Of a stretch of 64,000 nucleotides of DNA, positions 20,938 to 32,569 are shown in pieces. Source of the DNA: Eurosta solidaginis (lineage: Eukaryota; Arthropoda; Insecta; Diptera; Tephritidae); contig NC_090322.1 in NCBI RefSeq assembly GCF_040869045.1, positions 188,851,477 to 188,915,476 on the forward strand, in the 5' to 3' direction. Within the stretch, counting starts at the first letter, position 1. Every line of letters begins with the position of its first letter. Made by a program: the position numbers and the translations under genes. The notes under the pieces are model-generated. The model was not told the DNA's origin. It did no database searches and saw only the letters and a program-made list of their open reading frames with translations.

Positions 20938-21551
20938 TTCTATGTTTGCAATAATATCTTAAATAAAAACATATTAGTGTATATGAAATTGAATTGAATG
21001 TGTAACTCTTTTCATTTACATACATACTTTCGATAATTCAAAGGCGCGGATGTTTTCCAAGTACTGTGATGCTCCGAATCCCAATCCGCCAACGGAATTG
21101 GCCTAGCAGATCTTGGCTTGGCCCTAACGTTATTTAAAAATCAATCTTTAGTGAATTTTTTACGTCTTTTGAGGTTAAGGCCATATCATGGCCAGTTGGG
21201 CCAATTCTTTTAGCGTATTCGGATTCAGCGCATCAAAATGCATAAAATGCATGAGCCGATTTACTTTATCCGGCTACTTTTAATTTTTTTGTATAGATAT
21301 GTTAACAAAAATTAGATCAGCTTTTAAATTTTAGTTGTGCCAGAAAAATGAATATGCTAATCTCGGAGAATAGAAGGGATGCGAGCTGAACAATTATCTC
21401 AGTTAAAAGAGCATAGTGTGAGTTTAATATATAAGTTCATTTTTACACTAGAAACTAATTCCTTTAATTTTGAGGGAGCAATATACTTTGAAACTCGATT
21501 TCTCAACATTTTCATTTTGGCACATTCATGCTTCTGGCAAGCGGGCGACGA

Positions 21552-22085
21552 TATTAGCTTTTATACGTGACTCGGTCCGAACAAAAAGAAAAAAAAAAAA
21601 CATCAAATTACTGGCCCCAATATGGCTATGTAAACTTCGTCACTAGTCCAGAATATAATCTGAAAACAGTCCCTAAGGATAGCGAATTAAAACAGGAAGA
21701 ATCGCGGAGTAATCCTACACTGAAAGAAATGGCACTAGTAAAATCAAAAAATTGGTTCTGTTGTTCTTGACTTAACGGAGATTCGGAGAAATTGATGGAA
21801 TTATGGTTAATTCGAACATGTTCTTTGTCAAGCGAACAAATTAGTTTAGTCATTTAAACAGAAGAGAATTTGTCGCTCTAAAGCTAACATTCTGTAAAAT
21901 TGACAGATTCCTAATCAGTCTAACTGATTTTTTTTTAACACAACTGATCTTACTCGTCATTTCAACAGCGATCAACAGTCAATACATGAGCAAATTTCAA
22001 AGAGAATTTTACGCTCATTGCGCTCTCTACTTTGTATTTAGGTATGCTGTATACTATATGTATGCACATATTTTCTTATGTATGT
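21552..22085. other. No gene seen; short AT-rich spacer
   Basis: Short open frames on both strands with no recognisable domains. Confidence 0.5.
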
Positions 22086-22223
22086 GGCGGCCGCCGTGGT
22101 GTGATGGTAGCGTGCTCCGCCTACCACACCGAAGGCCCTGGGTTCAAACCACGGGCAAAGCAACATAAAAATTTTAGAAATAAGGTTTTTTAATTAGAAG
22201 ATAATTTTCCTAAGCGGGGTCGC
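22086..22223 (+). repeat. SINE-1, 3'-truncated copy with intact promoter head
   Basis: Good head: GGCGGCCGCCGTGGTGTGAT, box A GATGGTAGCGTGCTCCG, box B GGGTTCAAACCACGG, then AAGCAACATAAAAATTTTAG. The copy stops at TAAGCGGGGTCGC, so the 3' ~200 bp is missing. This is the head closest to a tRNA in the window. Confidence 0.8.
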
Positions 22224-22744
22224 AAGAACACAAAATAATCTAAAGAAAGTTCCGAAACGATCTAGATATGGTATAAACAGTAATACCAAAATTATCCTAA
22301 AAATGGGCATCAGCAATAATAATTCCGAAAACTGTCCAATTTTCCAAAATTGTATGGACAAAAATCTTTATGGATCACGAAATATATACCATGAAAAATT
22401 TGGATTTCTGGAACAGCTAGTAAAATTAAGTGAAATTTGTCATACATATAACTAAAACTGTTGAATAGTTGACCCCTGGGAGCACTTATTTACGAAATTA
22501 TTCTTAATTGTTACTAAAATAGTCATAAAATTTCCCGAAAGCTATCCTGATACTTATTTGAAAACAATCGGGAAAATGTTCCGATTCTTACACGCCTTGT
22601 AACGACACCCGAAATAATGTCGAAAACAAACCGGTTTCTTCTCTTTTTATTTTCTATAATTTAGGAAAAATCGTTCATAGATTTTGTAATCAACCAGTTT
22701 TAAAAATCTTTTGAAAAAAGTTCAAAAATTTTACAATTTTTGCT
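22224..22744. other. No gene seen
   Basis: AT-rich sequence with recurring CCGAAA-type words (CCGAAACGATC, CCGAAAACTGTCC, CCCGAAAGC), suggestive of an old decayed repeat, but no coding region. Confidence 0.45.
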
Positions 22745-23055
22745 GTTATATCGGCCTACTGATTTGTAAGATCGCGGGTTTAATTTTCACAGCGATTCTG
22801 CAACAGATGTCGTAGCGCCGTGTAAATCAATTGGCAAGGCACAGGATAAAAGTAGAAATAATAAAGACAAACAAAAAGAAGCTGTGATAGCTGAATGGTT
22901 ATAGCAGCGGCGCCTAAACGTTGCCGATGAAGGAATTTAGCAGTTCCCGAAATTGATCTATAAAACGAGCTTTGGTAGTTGTATAAATTTTTTCTTCCTT
23001 CTATTTTAATTTCAAATTTTTTCAATTAAGAAAAAATTTATCATAACAGTAATAA
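22745..23055 (+). repeat. tRNA-like repeat family 2 (single-arm copy)
   Basis: Contains TATCGGCCTACTGATTTGTA, then after an unrelated stretch GCTGTGATAGCTGAATGGTT (box-A-like AGCTGAATGG), CGGCGCCTAAACGTTGCCGA and TGAAGGAATTTAGCAGTTCC, ending with the AATTAAGAAAAAATTTATCA tail. The same modules form the hairpin at 59311-59750. Only one arm is present here. Confidence 0.65.
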
Positions 23056-23509
23056 AGGCATACTCCTAGCAAGACTGGGAATATACCATCGCCTGGCGAT
23101 TTAATCTTATAGAAAGTCTTCGCCACCCTCTTCGATCTTGGTATCGGTCACCAAGCTCGACAATGTGTGTCGAAAAGCACATCAAACCTCGAAAAGCACC
23201 ACCACCACCCCGGCTCGATTCGAAGCCGCGATTTTATAAAATTTTATGAAAATTTCAAACTTTTTATTCAGACTTCTGATTTTTTTGACTTTGCAGATTT
23301 CTAGCCCAATCAATTTAGGTCTGACAAACTGCAAGTTATATGTCTCTAGAAATTCGTATTTTTTCAAAAAATTCAGAAAACTCAGAAATAAAATGTTGAA
23401 AATTCAGATGAAATTATCTCGAATATTACAAGTTTTTAAAAACGTTTTTCAAATTGGTTTGCATAGTTTAGAAATTCATGAAAAATTTTTTGTAAGTTAT
23501 ATAAAATAA
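23056..23509. other. No gene seen
   Basis: Unassigned. A short CTCGATTCGAAGCCGCGATT (23214) resembles the box-B-like end of tRNA-like family 2. Confidence 0.4.
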
Positions 23510-25158
23510 AACAAGTATGGAAGGCTAAGTTTGGGTGTAACCGAACATAACATACTTAGCTGAGAGCTTGGGAGACAAAATAAGGGGAAATCACCATTTA
23601 GGAAAACTAAAGTAGGGTAACCCTGGTATGTATTTATATGACGTGGGTATCAAATGGAGGGTATTAAAGAGTATTTTAAAAGAGAGTGGCCCATATATCT
23701 ATAGCTGGACGCCTTTTCGAGATATCGCCATAAAGGTGGACCAGAGGTGACTTTAGAATGTGTTTGTATGAAATGGGTATCAAATTAAAGGTATTATGAG
23801 GGTTTTAAAAGGGAGTGGCCCTCAGTTGTGTATGTGAAGGCGTTTTCGAGATACCGACCAAAATGTGGCCCAGGGTGACCCAGAACATCATCTGTCGGGT
23901 ATCGCAAATTTATTTATATATGTAATACCACGAGCAGTATTCCTGCTACGATTCCAAGGGCTTTTGATTTTGCCCTGCATAACTTTTTCATTTTCTTCTA
24001 CTTAATATGGTAGGTGTCACCCACTTTTTATAAAGTTTTTTCTAAAGTTATATTTTGCGTTAGAAAATCAAACCAATCACCATGTTTCTCCCTTTTTTCG
24101 TATTTGGTATAGAATTATGGCATTTTTTCCATTTTTCGAAATTGTCGAAATCGAAAAAGTGGGCGCGGTCATAGTCGGATTTCGCCCATTTTTAATACCA
24201 AGACAAAGTAAGTTCAGATAAGTACGTGAACTAAGTTTATTAAAGATATATCGATTTTTGCTCAAGTTATGGTGTTAACGGCCGAGCGGAAGTACAGACG
24301 GTAGACTGTTTATAAGAACTGGGCGTGGCTTCAACCGTTTTCGCCCACTTTCACAGAAAACATTTATCGTCATAGAAGCTATGCCCTCACTTATGGCATT
24401 AAAAGTATTCTATACAAATTAAATGAAAAAGAGCGGAGCCACGCCCATTTTGAAATTTGCTTTTATTTTTGTATTTTGTTGCACCATATCATTACTGGCG
24501 TTGATTGTTGAAATAATTTACTTATATACTGTAAAGATATTAAAGTTTTGTTAAAATTTGTCTTAAAAAAATTTTTTTTTCAAAAAGAGTGGGCGTATTC
24601 GCAATCCTATTTTGCTAATTCTTATCTAAAACACATATTGTAATAGGAGTAACGTTCCTGCCAAATTTCATCATGATATCTTCAATGACTGTCAAATTAC
24701 AGCTTGCAAACCTTCCTTTAAAAGTGGGCATTGCCACACCCATTGTCCAAAATTTTGCTAGTTTTCTATTCTGCGTCATAAGGACAACCCACCTACCAAG
24801 TTTAATCACTTTATCCATCTTTGGTTAATTCATCCGGATTTTCGAAATTTTCGATATCGAAAAAGTGGGCGTGGTTGTACTCCGATTTCGTTCATTTTAA
24901 ATAGCGATCTGAAATGAGCACCCAGCAATCTACTTACCAAATTTCATAAAGATACCTTAAAATTTACTCAAGTTATCGTGTTTACGGACGGACGGACGGA
25001 CGGACGGACGGACAAGGCTAAAAAAATTCCTTTTTTTCGGCCAGATCATTTTGATATATAGAAGTCTATATCTTTCTCGATTAGTTTTTGCCGTTACAGG
25101 GTACCGTTATGCGAACAAAATTAATATACTCTGTGAGTTCTGCTCAACTGAGTATAAA
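23510..25158 (+). repeat. Dispersed repeat family A, copy 1
   Basis: Starts ACAAGTATGGAAGGCTAAGT, with a hairpin TTCGGGTGTAACCGAA-type sequence (here TTTGGGTGTAACCGAA), and then CATACTTAGCTGAGAGC. About two minisatellite units (AGATATCGCCATAAAGGTGG) follow. The body has phrases such as AAGTGGGCGTGG and AAATTTCATCATGATATCTT, a (GGAC)n tract (GGACGGACGGACGGACGGAC at about 24985-25010), and the end CTCTGTGAGTTCTGCTCAAC then TGAGTATAAAAAATGG. The subterminal inverted pair TACTCAGTTGAG-type is shared by all full copies. No protein is encoded. Confidence 0.82.
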
Positions 25159-26692
25159 AAATGGCATTTAATTGTCGAAATTTGATTAAAAATTTCCGCT
25201 GCTACTTTTTTGTTCGCAGCTGTATATGAATATAAATATGTTTACATCATTTACAACTGTTGGGCACAGTTTAGTGCCGACACCTCTCAGTAATAATGTA
25301 AAGCATTTTTTTCTTTTAAATGCCCATCTGATCGCACATCTGCCCGCAAGTTTTTGGTTGTCAACAGGCTTAATAAATGTTTTTGGTACTTTTCATATTT
25401 AGTATGGTTCATGATTTTTTTTTTACTTTTTTCTATAGACCTTTTATTAATGTTATAGTTTTTAGCTGACAGCTCGAAATATATATTCGGTATTAAAGGA
25501 TTTTGTTGGATTCAGGTGCTTTTGTTTTTTATTACTGTCTGATAGGAAAATGGAGTAGAGTTGTGCACGTGCTGAATGTGCGTGGCACACACCGAATCAG
25601 CAGGGAGTATTTTAAATAGTGAAGACACGCATATCAAAGTGAAAACATCTGTGCGTGGCTTAATAAAGGTTTGTGCAGATGCTTCGTATGAACTTATTAA
25701 AGTTTCTTTTGTATGTTTTATTTTTGTTTATGTACTAAAAATCCAATAAGACTTATTTCAAATAGTTAGCGTTAGTGTGACACCGCCAACAGTCGTCAAA
25801 ATTGTAAACAGTCATAACTTGAAATTTAGTAAAAAAAAAAGTTCGTAGAGACGTGGCCTTGGAAAACTCTCACATGCATACACATAATTATATCGAACCT
25901 TACCGCCAGCGCTGAAAAAAAATTTTAAAGGGGAGGGTTTTTAATATGTCTATCTAAAACGGTAAAACGTTTGAACAGAATTTTAATAAACAGCGTGATA
26001 TTTAGATGCTCTCTTATTAAAAATATCAAAGTTATATTGAATTTCCAAATTTTTAACAGATATAGAGGCCCCTAAGCTATTTATTTGCTATTATTTTGTA
26101 ATTATTTATAAATTTTATTTTATTTTTTATTAATTATTAAATTAAATTTTTTTAATACTATATTTTATTATTTATTATTTTAAAATATTAATTTTCTATA
26201 ATTTAAAATTAAATAAATTTATTTTATTAAATATAGAAAATTAAAATTTTTTAAATTATAGATTAATTTGTATTTTATATTTTTATAATATAATTAACTG
26301 AAAACAATATAGACTGTAACAATAATTTGTACATATGTTGCGTTTCATATATGTTTGGTTTCGCCCTCATGTAACCTATAGTCTACATTTGCAGCATATT
26401 TGGAAAAAAAAAATTAAAAGAAATAAATGATTTCCCAAATACCAGATGCAAGGTTTTCGTATGCTTCCTTGTTATCAATTCTAAGCCGATTTAGTTCATA
26501 AAATTTGTCTCCTAAAATTTTCCTGACCCCCAGACCTTACTTGCAAAAAACACTACCTTACAGCCGGTAATCTACATTCGTAGATACCATATAGAATGTA
26601 TGACAAATTTCATCATATTGTTGAATTAAAATTGCCACAATATTATTATTTTAGGTGTAATTACTGACAACAAGCTTACCCGATGCTCCCTC
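25159..26692. other. No gene seen; very AT-rich block
   Basis: From about 26085 to 26320 the sequence is almost entirely A and T, with an internal inverted repeat (TTAATTTTCTATAATTTAAA and the mirrored TAGAAAATTAAAATTTTTTA around 26190-26265). No recognisable element ends. Confidence 0.55.
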
Positions 26693-27180
26693 TAGGTTGG
26701 TTTTTTCGATAATATGATGGCTCGGCCAAACTCAGCGAAAAATGTTGTACGTGCACACGACAATAAGTTAAGGAAAGATTGAACTGGTCGATCCGTGATG
26801 ACCTTACATAGACTGAATGAGTTCAGAGTTTTAGCAGAAGCCTTCTCACCGAGTAAAGTGAAAAGCCCTATCAAAAACTGAGTATTTGAAAATACTAGAA
26901 ACTTTCTATGACCTATACAACTGGCCTTGCTGCTTACAGATCTGAAAGTTTAATCACTTCTTATAGTTGGAGTCTTCGCCTGGCGAGCGCAGGACACGGG
27001 CACAAAATGTGCTCAAATGTTTACTTTACCAATCCGCAGTTCCCACATCTACTGTCACTGAAGCATATCACGCCAGAAGGCAGTGTCCAGCCAAAAACCC
27101 GTCGTGATCCTACAGTCATCTCTCCTGGTCGATCATTTGCAACTCTCGCCTACGCCCAATCTCGACCGAACTTATTGTGA
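26693..27180 (-). pseudogene. Decayed C-terminus of a LOA-like ORF2, copy 2
   Basis: Minus-strand reading gives CGNCGL followed, after a stop, by FEHILCPCPALARRRLQL (about 27050-26955), the same C-terminal zinc signature as the fragment at 10493-10985. The 3' side reaches CCAACCTAG at about 26690-26700, a possible relic of the CCTAA-type tail. It lies downstream, in element orientation, of the RT remnant at 27380-28050 with a SINE-1 head between them, and may be part of the same insertion. Confidence 0.6.
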
Positions 27181-27238
27181 CGTCTTCTGTACAAGCTTCT
27201 AGGCATGCACCTTTTTTATCTAGCTCATCTGCTTTTTG

Positions 27239-27335
27239 GTGGCCGCAATGGTGTGATGGTGGCATGCTCCCCCTAAAAAAGGGAAGATACTGGGTTCCCA
27301 CCCCGGGCAAAGCAACATCAAAATTGGGTAGTCAA
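27239..27335 (+). repeat. SINE-1 head fragment
   Basis: GGCCGCAATGGTGTGATGGT followed by GGCATGCTCC and a box-B-like ACTGGGTTCCCACCCCGGGC, then AAAGCAACATCAAAATT. The 3' body is absent. It separates two remnants of a LOA-like element. Confidence 0.7.
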
Positions 27336-27379
27336 TTAATCCAGTGTTTGATGACGCTATACTTCTGTGGTCATATGAT

Positions 27380-28050
27380 CTGCGTTCAAGTTTCCTTGAG
27401 GCGGTAAGTCTCCTTTTACAGAACTTTTTTCGCCACCAGATCTACAGGTAGGATTTGCTGAATGGCATACAGCGCAGCCGTCGGGGCTGTTTACATGGCC
27501 TCCGTTATACTTAGTATTGGTAGCCGGCATGCCTAGATATTTTTTTCATAAATTCTTCTCTAGGGTCACCCCTTCTTTCTAAGGCCTTTTCCCGGCCGAT
27601 TCGAGACCTTATACTTCCATAAAAATAATACCATATCTGTCTTTTCCGCGATTGCGCCCATATTGAAATTAAATGCCCAGTTATGTATATCCTGAAGCGT
27701 CCCATACATGAAAGAGCTTTTTGTTGGAAGGCTCCTTCCACTTATGACAGCTGCAACATCATCTGCGAATGTGAGAAAATCTGACGGGTTCCTTGTCAAG
27801 CCACCTTAATCGCTGGTTCATAGCCAGCGTCCACAGCATTAGTGATATTACCTCGCCCTATGGCGTGCCTCTGTCCACCGGGTTTTTGGCCTCCTACAGC
27901 CCCCATTGCGAAGTAATCTGCCTGCAAGTAAGCATGCAGCCAAACCATCTGTTTAGGGAGACATGTACTTTAATGTATTTGAGACCCTTCATAATTGCCT
28001 GCTTAGAGATATATTCGTAATCGGTGACCCTGAATTCGCCCACATATTGA
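27380..28050 (-). pseudogene. Decayed LOA-like reverse transcriptase
   Basis: On the minus strand a VDRGTP-stop-GEV-type motif (the RGTPQGGV block, with an in-frame stop) at about 27885, an MLWTLAMNQ-like stretch, then FADDVAAVISGR with the FADD catalytic box (about 27770-27735) and IAEKTDMVLFL are visible, in the usual order of RT motifs. Frameshifts and stops separate them. It is a dead copy of a family different from the intact LOA at 801-6683. Confidence 0.72.
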
Positions 28051-29095
28051 ACCTCAAATATCATATTGAATTAAATAATTGTTTTCCAAATTGATTATGA
28101 TATTAAACTTTTCTACTTCTCACCCACTGACCGGTTTTAATAAAAAAAAAAAAATATTATTTAAAAAGTTACTTTTGTGTCATCTTTTTTGTCTCGTTAG
28201 TTTTCTAAATCTATTCGACCACGCATTTATGACATATGTAAATGTGCTTCTACGATTTCTCTATTTTTTAATTTTTAATCTGACTAATGGTTTTGTACCA
28301 TATGCAAAGGTCTATTTTAAATGTTTGCTAATATATAATAATGCCAGTGATGGTAATATGATGGAGGCAGTGTGATTATCTACCATACCAAAGGTCTCAA
28401 GTTCAGATTCAACCAAAAAATTGCTAAATATTAAAGAAACAATTTCTTATAGGCTTGCTACTCAAATTTTTGCAAGACCTCTACTACGTTTATATACTCG
28501 CAGTCGGCATAAAACCATGTAGATATCAAGTTTAAAGTTGGGACAGAATCTCGGCCTGAATATTCAAGCGGGTGTATTTTACTAAGTTATTATTTATTAT
28601 CATCAGTAGGATGAAGCTCAGTTCTAAGTATGACACCGTGCTGTTATTATGTTTTACATTAGTACTAATACTAAGTTTTTATGTCTCTAAATAAACCACT
28701 ATGCATTGTTGTATTATTTGTGGTATGCCATAAGCAAATATTTGTCCTTTGAATAGCTGTAATTTGTCGCTGGTCATTTCAGTAACAAAACTTTTATCGT
28801 AAAGCTAAAACAGATTGCTTTTAGCGAAATTGTTTGCGGCAATTCTACCCAACCTTTTATTCTTCTACGTCCACAATTAATAGAAAATTATTTTGCTGTA
28901 GATAAATCAAAGGGGAATATAGAAAATTGTTGGACATATCTTAAGGGAAATTAAGGCATATCGTTAATTAAATCAATGCATTTTAAATTGGAGTAAATTT
29001 CTAAGGAATTCCTTTGTTTGCCAAATGGTCTCACTTGCATAAGATATTCTTAAAATTAATATTGATTTATATTGAGTTTGACATTGTTGACAGTA
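28051..29095. other. No gene seen; possible decayed SINE-1 head at ~28345-28430
   Basis: AT-rich spacer. Around 28345-28430 the series GTGATGGTAATATGATGG, CTACCATACCAAAGG and TCAAGTTCAGATTC resembles a diverged SINE-1 head, but the match is weak. Confidence 0.4.
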
Positions 29096-29487
29096 TTTTT
29101 ATACCCAGATGAGCAGAGCTCACATGGTATATGAGCTGGGCGAAAAAAGAAATTCATTTAGCCATGTCCGTCCTTTCGTAAACACGATAACTTGAGTAAA
29201 TTTTGCGGTATCTTAATGAAATTGGATACGTAAGTTCCTGGGCACTCATCTCAGTTCGCTATTTAAAATGAAAGAAAACGGACTACAACCACTTTTAAAA
29301 GAAGGTAATTTAAAAGTTTTGCAAGCTGTAATTTGGCAGTCGTTGAAGATATCATGATGAAATTTGGCAGGAACGTTACTCCTATTAGTATATGTGTGCT
29401 AAAGAGAAATTTGCAAAATCGGATGTCGAACACGTCCACTTAAAAAAAAATTTTTTTTCAAAGTCAAATTTTAACAAAAAAATTAAT

Positions 29488-30121
29488 CAGGCCTGTTCTG
29501 GATTCCGATTCCGATCAATTTTTTCGGAATCGAAATGGATTGGTGTTCTCAATTTCGATTCCGACCAAATATTATCGGTTTGAAAAGTATTGCCTCTGAG
29601 CAGTCGGAATGAAAATTAATTGGCAGATTATACACAAATGTTGCGATATTTGTCTTTGAATTAATTTTTTTTAAATTCTTCATTTTATTTGGAAGAGTTG
29701 TATGTATTTTTTGTTTAAATTTGAGTTAAATTGGCATAATAAATCTTTCTTTAAAAACTTCTATCAAGAAATCTATTAGGCAAACAAATCGATGCTGATC
29801 GAAATGAAGTCGACCTGTTCTGAATTTCGATCTAGCGCGTTTTTACGATTGGCACGCACAATAGCACGTCTTCTTGCGTCTGCGCATCCGAAAACCATAT
29901 CTGCAGGCATTTTTTAATTAAAATAAAATTTTATGATACCTAAAACAAAACACATGAACAAAAACAGCTGATTAAACTGGTTACCGAATCGGAATGAAAA
30001 CGATTCGAAATCGACTTCGAATCGATTTTTTACAATCGGAATTGAGAACACCAAATAGAAACCGAGTCGAAATCAATGTCGTTTTACTTTCCATTCCGAG
30101 TCGGAATTCAGAACAGGCCTG
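29488..30121. mobile_element. TIR element, PIF/Harbinger-like (tentative)
   Basis: 634 bp bounded by inverted CAGGCCTGTTCTG ends (right end CAGAACAGGCCTG), with AAT on both sides (29485-29487 and 30122-30124), a 3-bp duplication judged by comparison with the uninterrupted family A sequence (for example near 52680). The arms are rich in CGATTCCGA-type words and extend about 60-100 bp with interruptions. A short coding remnant lies inside on the minus strand. A 3-bp duplication fits the PIF/Harbinger superfamily; the assignment is tentative. Confidence 0.6.
29776..29910 (-). pseudogene. Possible transposase N-terminus remnant
   Basis: A 44-codon frame with an ATG at 29910-29908 and a TAA at 29778-29776. 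It is arginine-rich near the start (CADARRRAIVRANRKNALDR) then SEQVDFISIS. The composition and position, close to one end of a TIR element with a 3-bp duplication, would fit the N-terminus of a Harbinger-like transposase. No catalytic region is present, and the similarity is from impression only. Confidence 0.35.
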
Positions 30122-31257
30122 AATATCTTTACAGTATATAAGTAAATTATGTCAACATTTAACTCCAGTAATGATATTGTGCAACAAAATACAAAAATAA
30201 AAGATAATTTCAAAATGGGCGTGGCTCCGCCCTTTTTCATTTAATTTGACTAGAATAATTTTAATGCCATAAGTCGAACAAAAATTCACCAGTTATTGTG
30301 AAATTTGGTAGGGGCTTAGACTCTAGGACGGTAACTGTTTTCTGTAAAAATGGGCGAAATCGGTTGAACCCACGCCCAGATTTTATACACAGTCGGCAGT
30401 CTGTCCTTCCGCTCGGCCGTTAACACGATAACTTGACCAAAAATCAATATATATTTACTAAACTTAGTTCAAGTATTTATCTGAACTCACTTTATCTTGG
30501 TATTAAAATTGGGCGAAATCCGACTATGGCCACGCCTAGTTTTTCAAAATTTCAAAAACGAAAAAAAATGCCATTATTCTATACCAAATACCAAAAAAAG
30601 GGATGAAACATGGTAATTGGATTGGTTTATTGACGCAAAATATAACTTTAGAAAAAACTTTGTAAAATGGGTGTGACACCTACCATATTAAGTAGAAAAA
30701 AATGAAAAAGTTCTGCAGGGCGAAATCAAAAGCGGTACCCGACAGATGATGTTCTGGGTCATTTTGGTGCACATTTTGTTCGATATCTCGAAAACGCCTT
30801 CACATATGCATCTAAGAATCACTTCCTTTTAAAACCCCTCATTAATACCTTTAATTTGAAACCCATATCGTACAAACACATTAGAGGCACCCGTGGCCCA
30901 TCTTTATGGCGATATCTCGAAAAGGCGTCCCCCTACAGAACTAAGGATTACTTCCTTTCAAAATACTCATTACCACCTTTCATTTGATACCCATATTGTA
31001 CAAACACATTCTAGAATCACCCCTGGTCTACCTTTATGGCGATATTCCGAAATGGCGTCCACCTATAGAACTATGGCCCACTTCCTTTTAAAATACTCTT
31101 TAATACATTCCATCTGATACCCATGTCATACAAACACATTCCAGGGTTACCCTAGGTTCATATTCCTACATGATGATTTTCCCTCATTTTGCTCCCAAGC
31201 TCTCGGCTGAGTATGTAATGTTCGGTTACACCCGAACTTAGCCTTCCTTACTTGTTT

Positions 31258-32569
31258 ACTTTGACATTTCACTTTCACTAATTTATTTTGATTAAAAATT
31301 TTATGTTCAGTATTGCTTAGCGATGGACAGATGAACAACTGTACCTTGTGTTATGTAGAAAATAAAGGCAAAACATAATCAACTTGTTGCTTTTGTGTTG
31401 GACCAAAACTTTGCCGATGAAACTCTCCTTACATTTTGTTACATTTTACAAAGTGAAGTGGCTGATCGATTTTGTTGCACCTCGAAATATGCTCATATAT
31501 TGTATCAGATTTTACCACATAGAGATACTTCTAGCTTCCTGACTGTGATCAAATCAGAAAACATGAAACAAGCTTAAATACGACGTGATCAACGGCAGGC
31601 AAAGCGCCAGTGTCCTGGACTTGCACTCTTTACAAGGACCATTTACGGATCGGGGAAATTCAATTGCTGCTCTATGGAAATGACGCTCCCGCTTTCAGCA
31701 ACATTCTGATACTACAGGGATTTCTATTTCAGCAGAAATAGCAGTGAGAATCTTTGGTTTTTACAGAATATTATTAACTAAAACCAACAGTTTCTTCTCT
31801 GTTGAATTGACCAAACACTTTTGTTATATTGACAAAAAAAGCGGTTGAGCTAACAAGAATCAAGTTGAATAACTTTTAATTCAAGAACAACTACTAGCTA
31901 TATTTCGTTCGGTGAGTTAGATTGAAGCAAGTTTTGGAAAACATAAATGCAAGCTGAGTTGCAACATAAGCTCGAGTTTGTTCTCATGACAGTGGGCGTA
32001 CCGTGCTAAAGCGTACCCGATTTAGTTCTAACTTTGTAAAATTTATGAAAGGTAAACCGTTTTTGGCAATTCCGAATGCTTTACTTTATTGGATTTATTT
32101 CAACTTTAATTTAGAAGCTATTCTGTTCCTTAAAAGCTATAAATTTATAATTATAAATAATGTGAACGTTCAAGCAGAAACGTTTATTCTGACCGGAACA
32201 ATAGTCGGCCCTTAAGTGCACCTACTGGGTCCATTCAAACCCTGAGATAGGTGATGAGGTATCAAGAGAGAGGTGAGAATGACAAAGATGAGGATGATAT
32301 TGATAATATTGATAAAACTGATCATGGTTAAGATCAATATGGAAGGAAAACGAATATATACACCACAGTCTGACTGGGGCTCGGGAAATACAGAAGTTTA
32401 CCGTTAAGTCCCTTAACAACTTTAGTCACAGCTACAAGATTTGGTTACCATGGTTCAAAATACCGGTATGATGTCATTTACGATAAGGCCAACTTACATG
32501 TTTGGGTTAGGTTAATTGTGATTTTTACAGCAACGTCAACGCTCATTTTCATCACGGTTAAGGCCATTA
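31258..32569. other. No gene seen
   Basis: Mixed AT-rich DNA. Short frames at 31395-31577 and 32003-32215 lack recognisable motifs. A purine-rich stretch (GATGAGG/GATAATATTGATAA-type words) occupies about 32250-32335. Confidence 0.5.

Larger units (their letters stand above)
13503..21551 (+). mobile_element. DNA transposon T, copy 1, interrupted by BEL/Pao
   Basis: The ends are inverted: CCGTCGCCTGCTAGCCAGAA at 13503 and its counterpart (TTCTGGCAAGCGGGCGACGA) ending at 21551, each next to a TA dinucleotide. The same ends bound a second copy at 42088-43234 on the other strand. Removing the BEL insertion and one duplication leaves about 1170 bp, against 1147 bp in copy 2. The interior holds a short coding remnant (20722-20937) that could be the C-terminus of a transposase. 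TA duplications fit several superfamilies, and I do not assign one. Confidence 0.75.
29096..31257 (-). repeat. Dispersed repeat family A, copy 2, with nested 634-bp TIR element
   Basis: Reads 5' to 3' on the minus strand: ACAAGTAAGGAAGGCTAAGT at 31254 and its hairpin, about three minisatellite units (30790-31150), the internal body, and the end at 29101-29140 (CAGATGAGCAGAGCTCACAT). The TATACCC variant is at the terminal hairpin instead of TATACTC. The body is interrupted at 29488-30121. Confidence 0.8.

Noticed and set aside
23510..25158. Family A as a classic Helitron
   Set aside because: No clear 5'-TC and 3'-CTRR ends found at the boundaries. Only a broader Helentron/DINE-like comparison is kept as a hypothesis.
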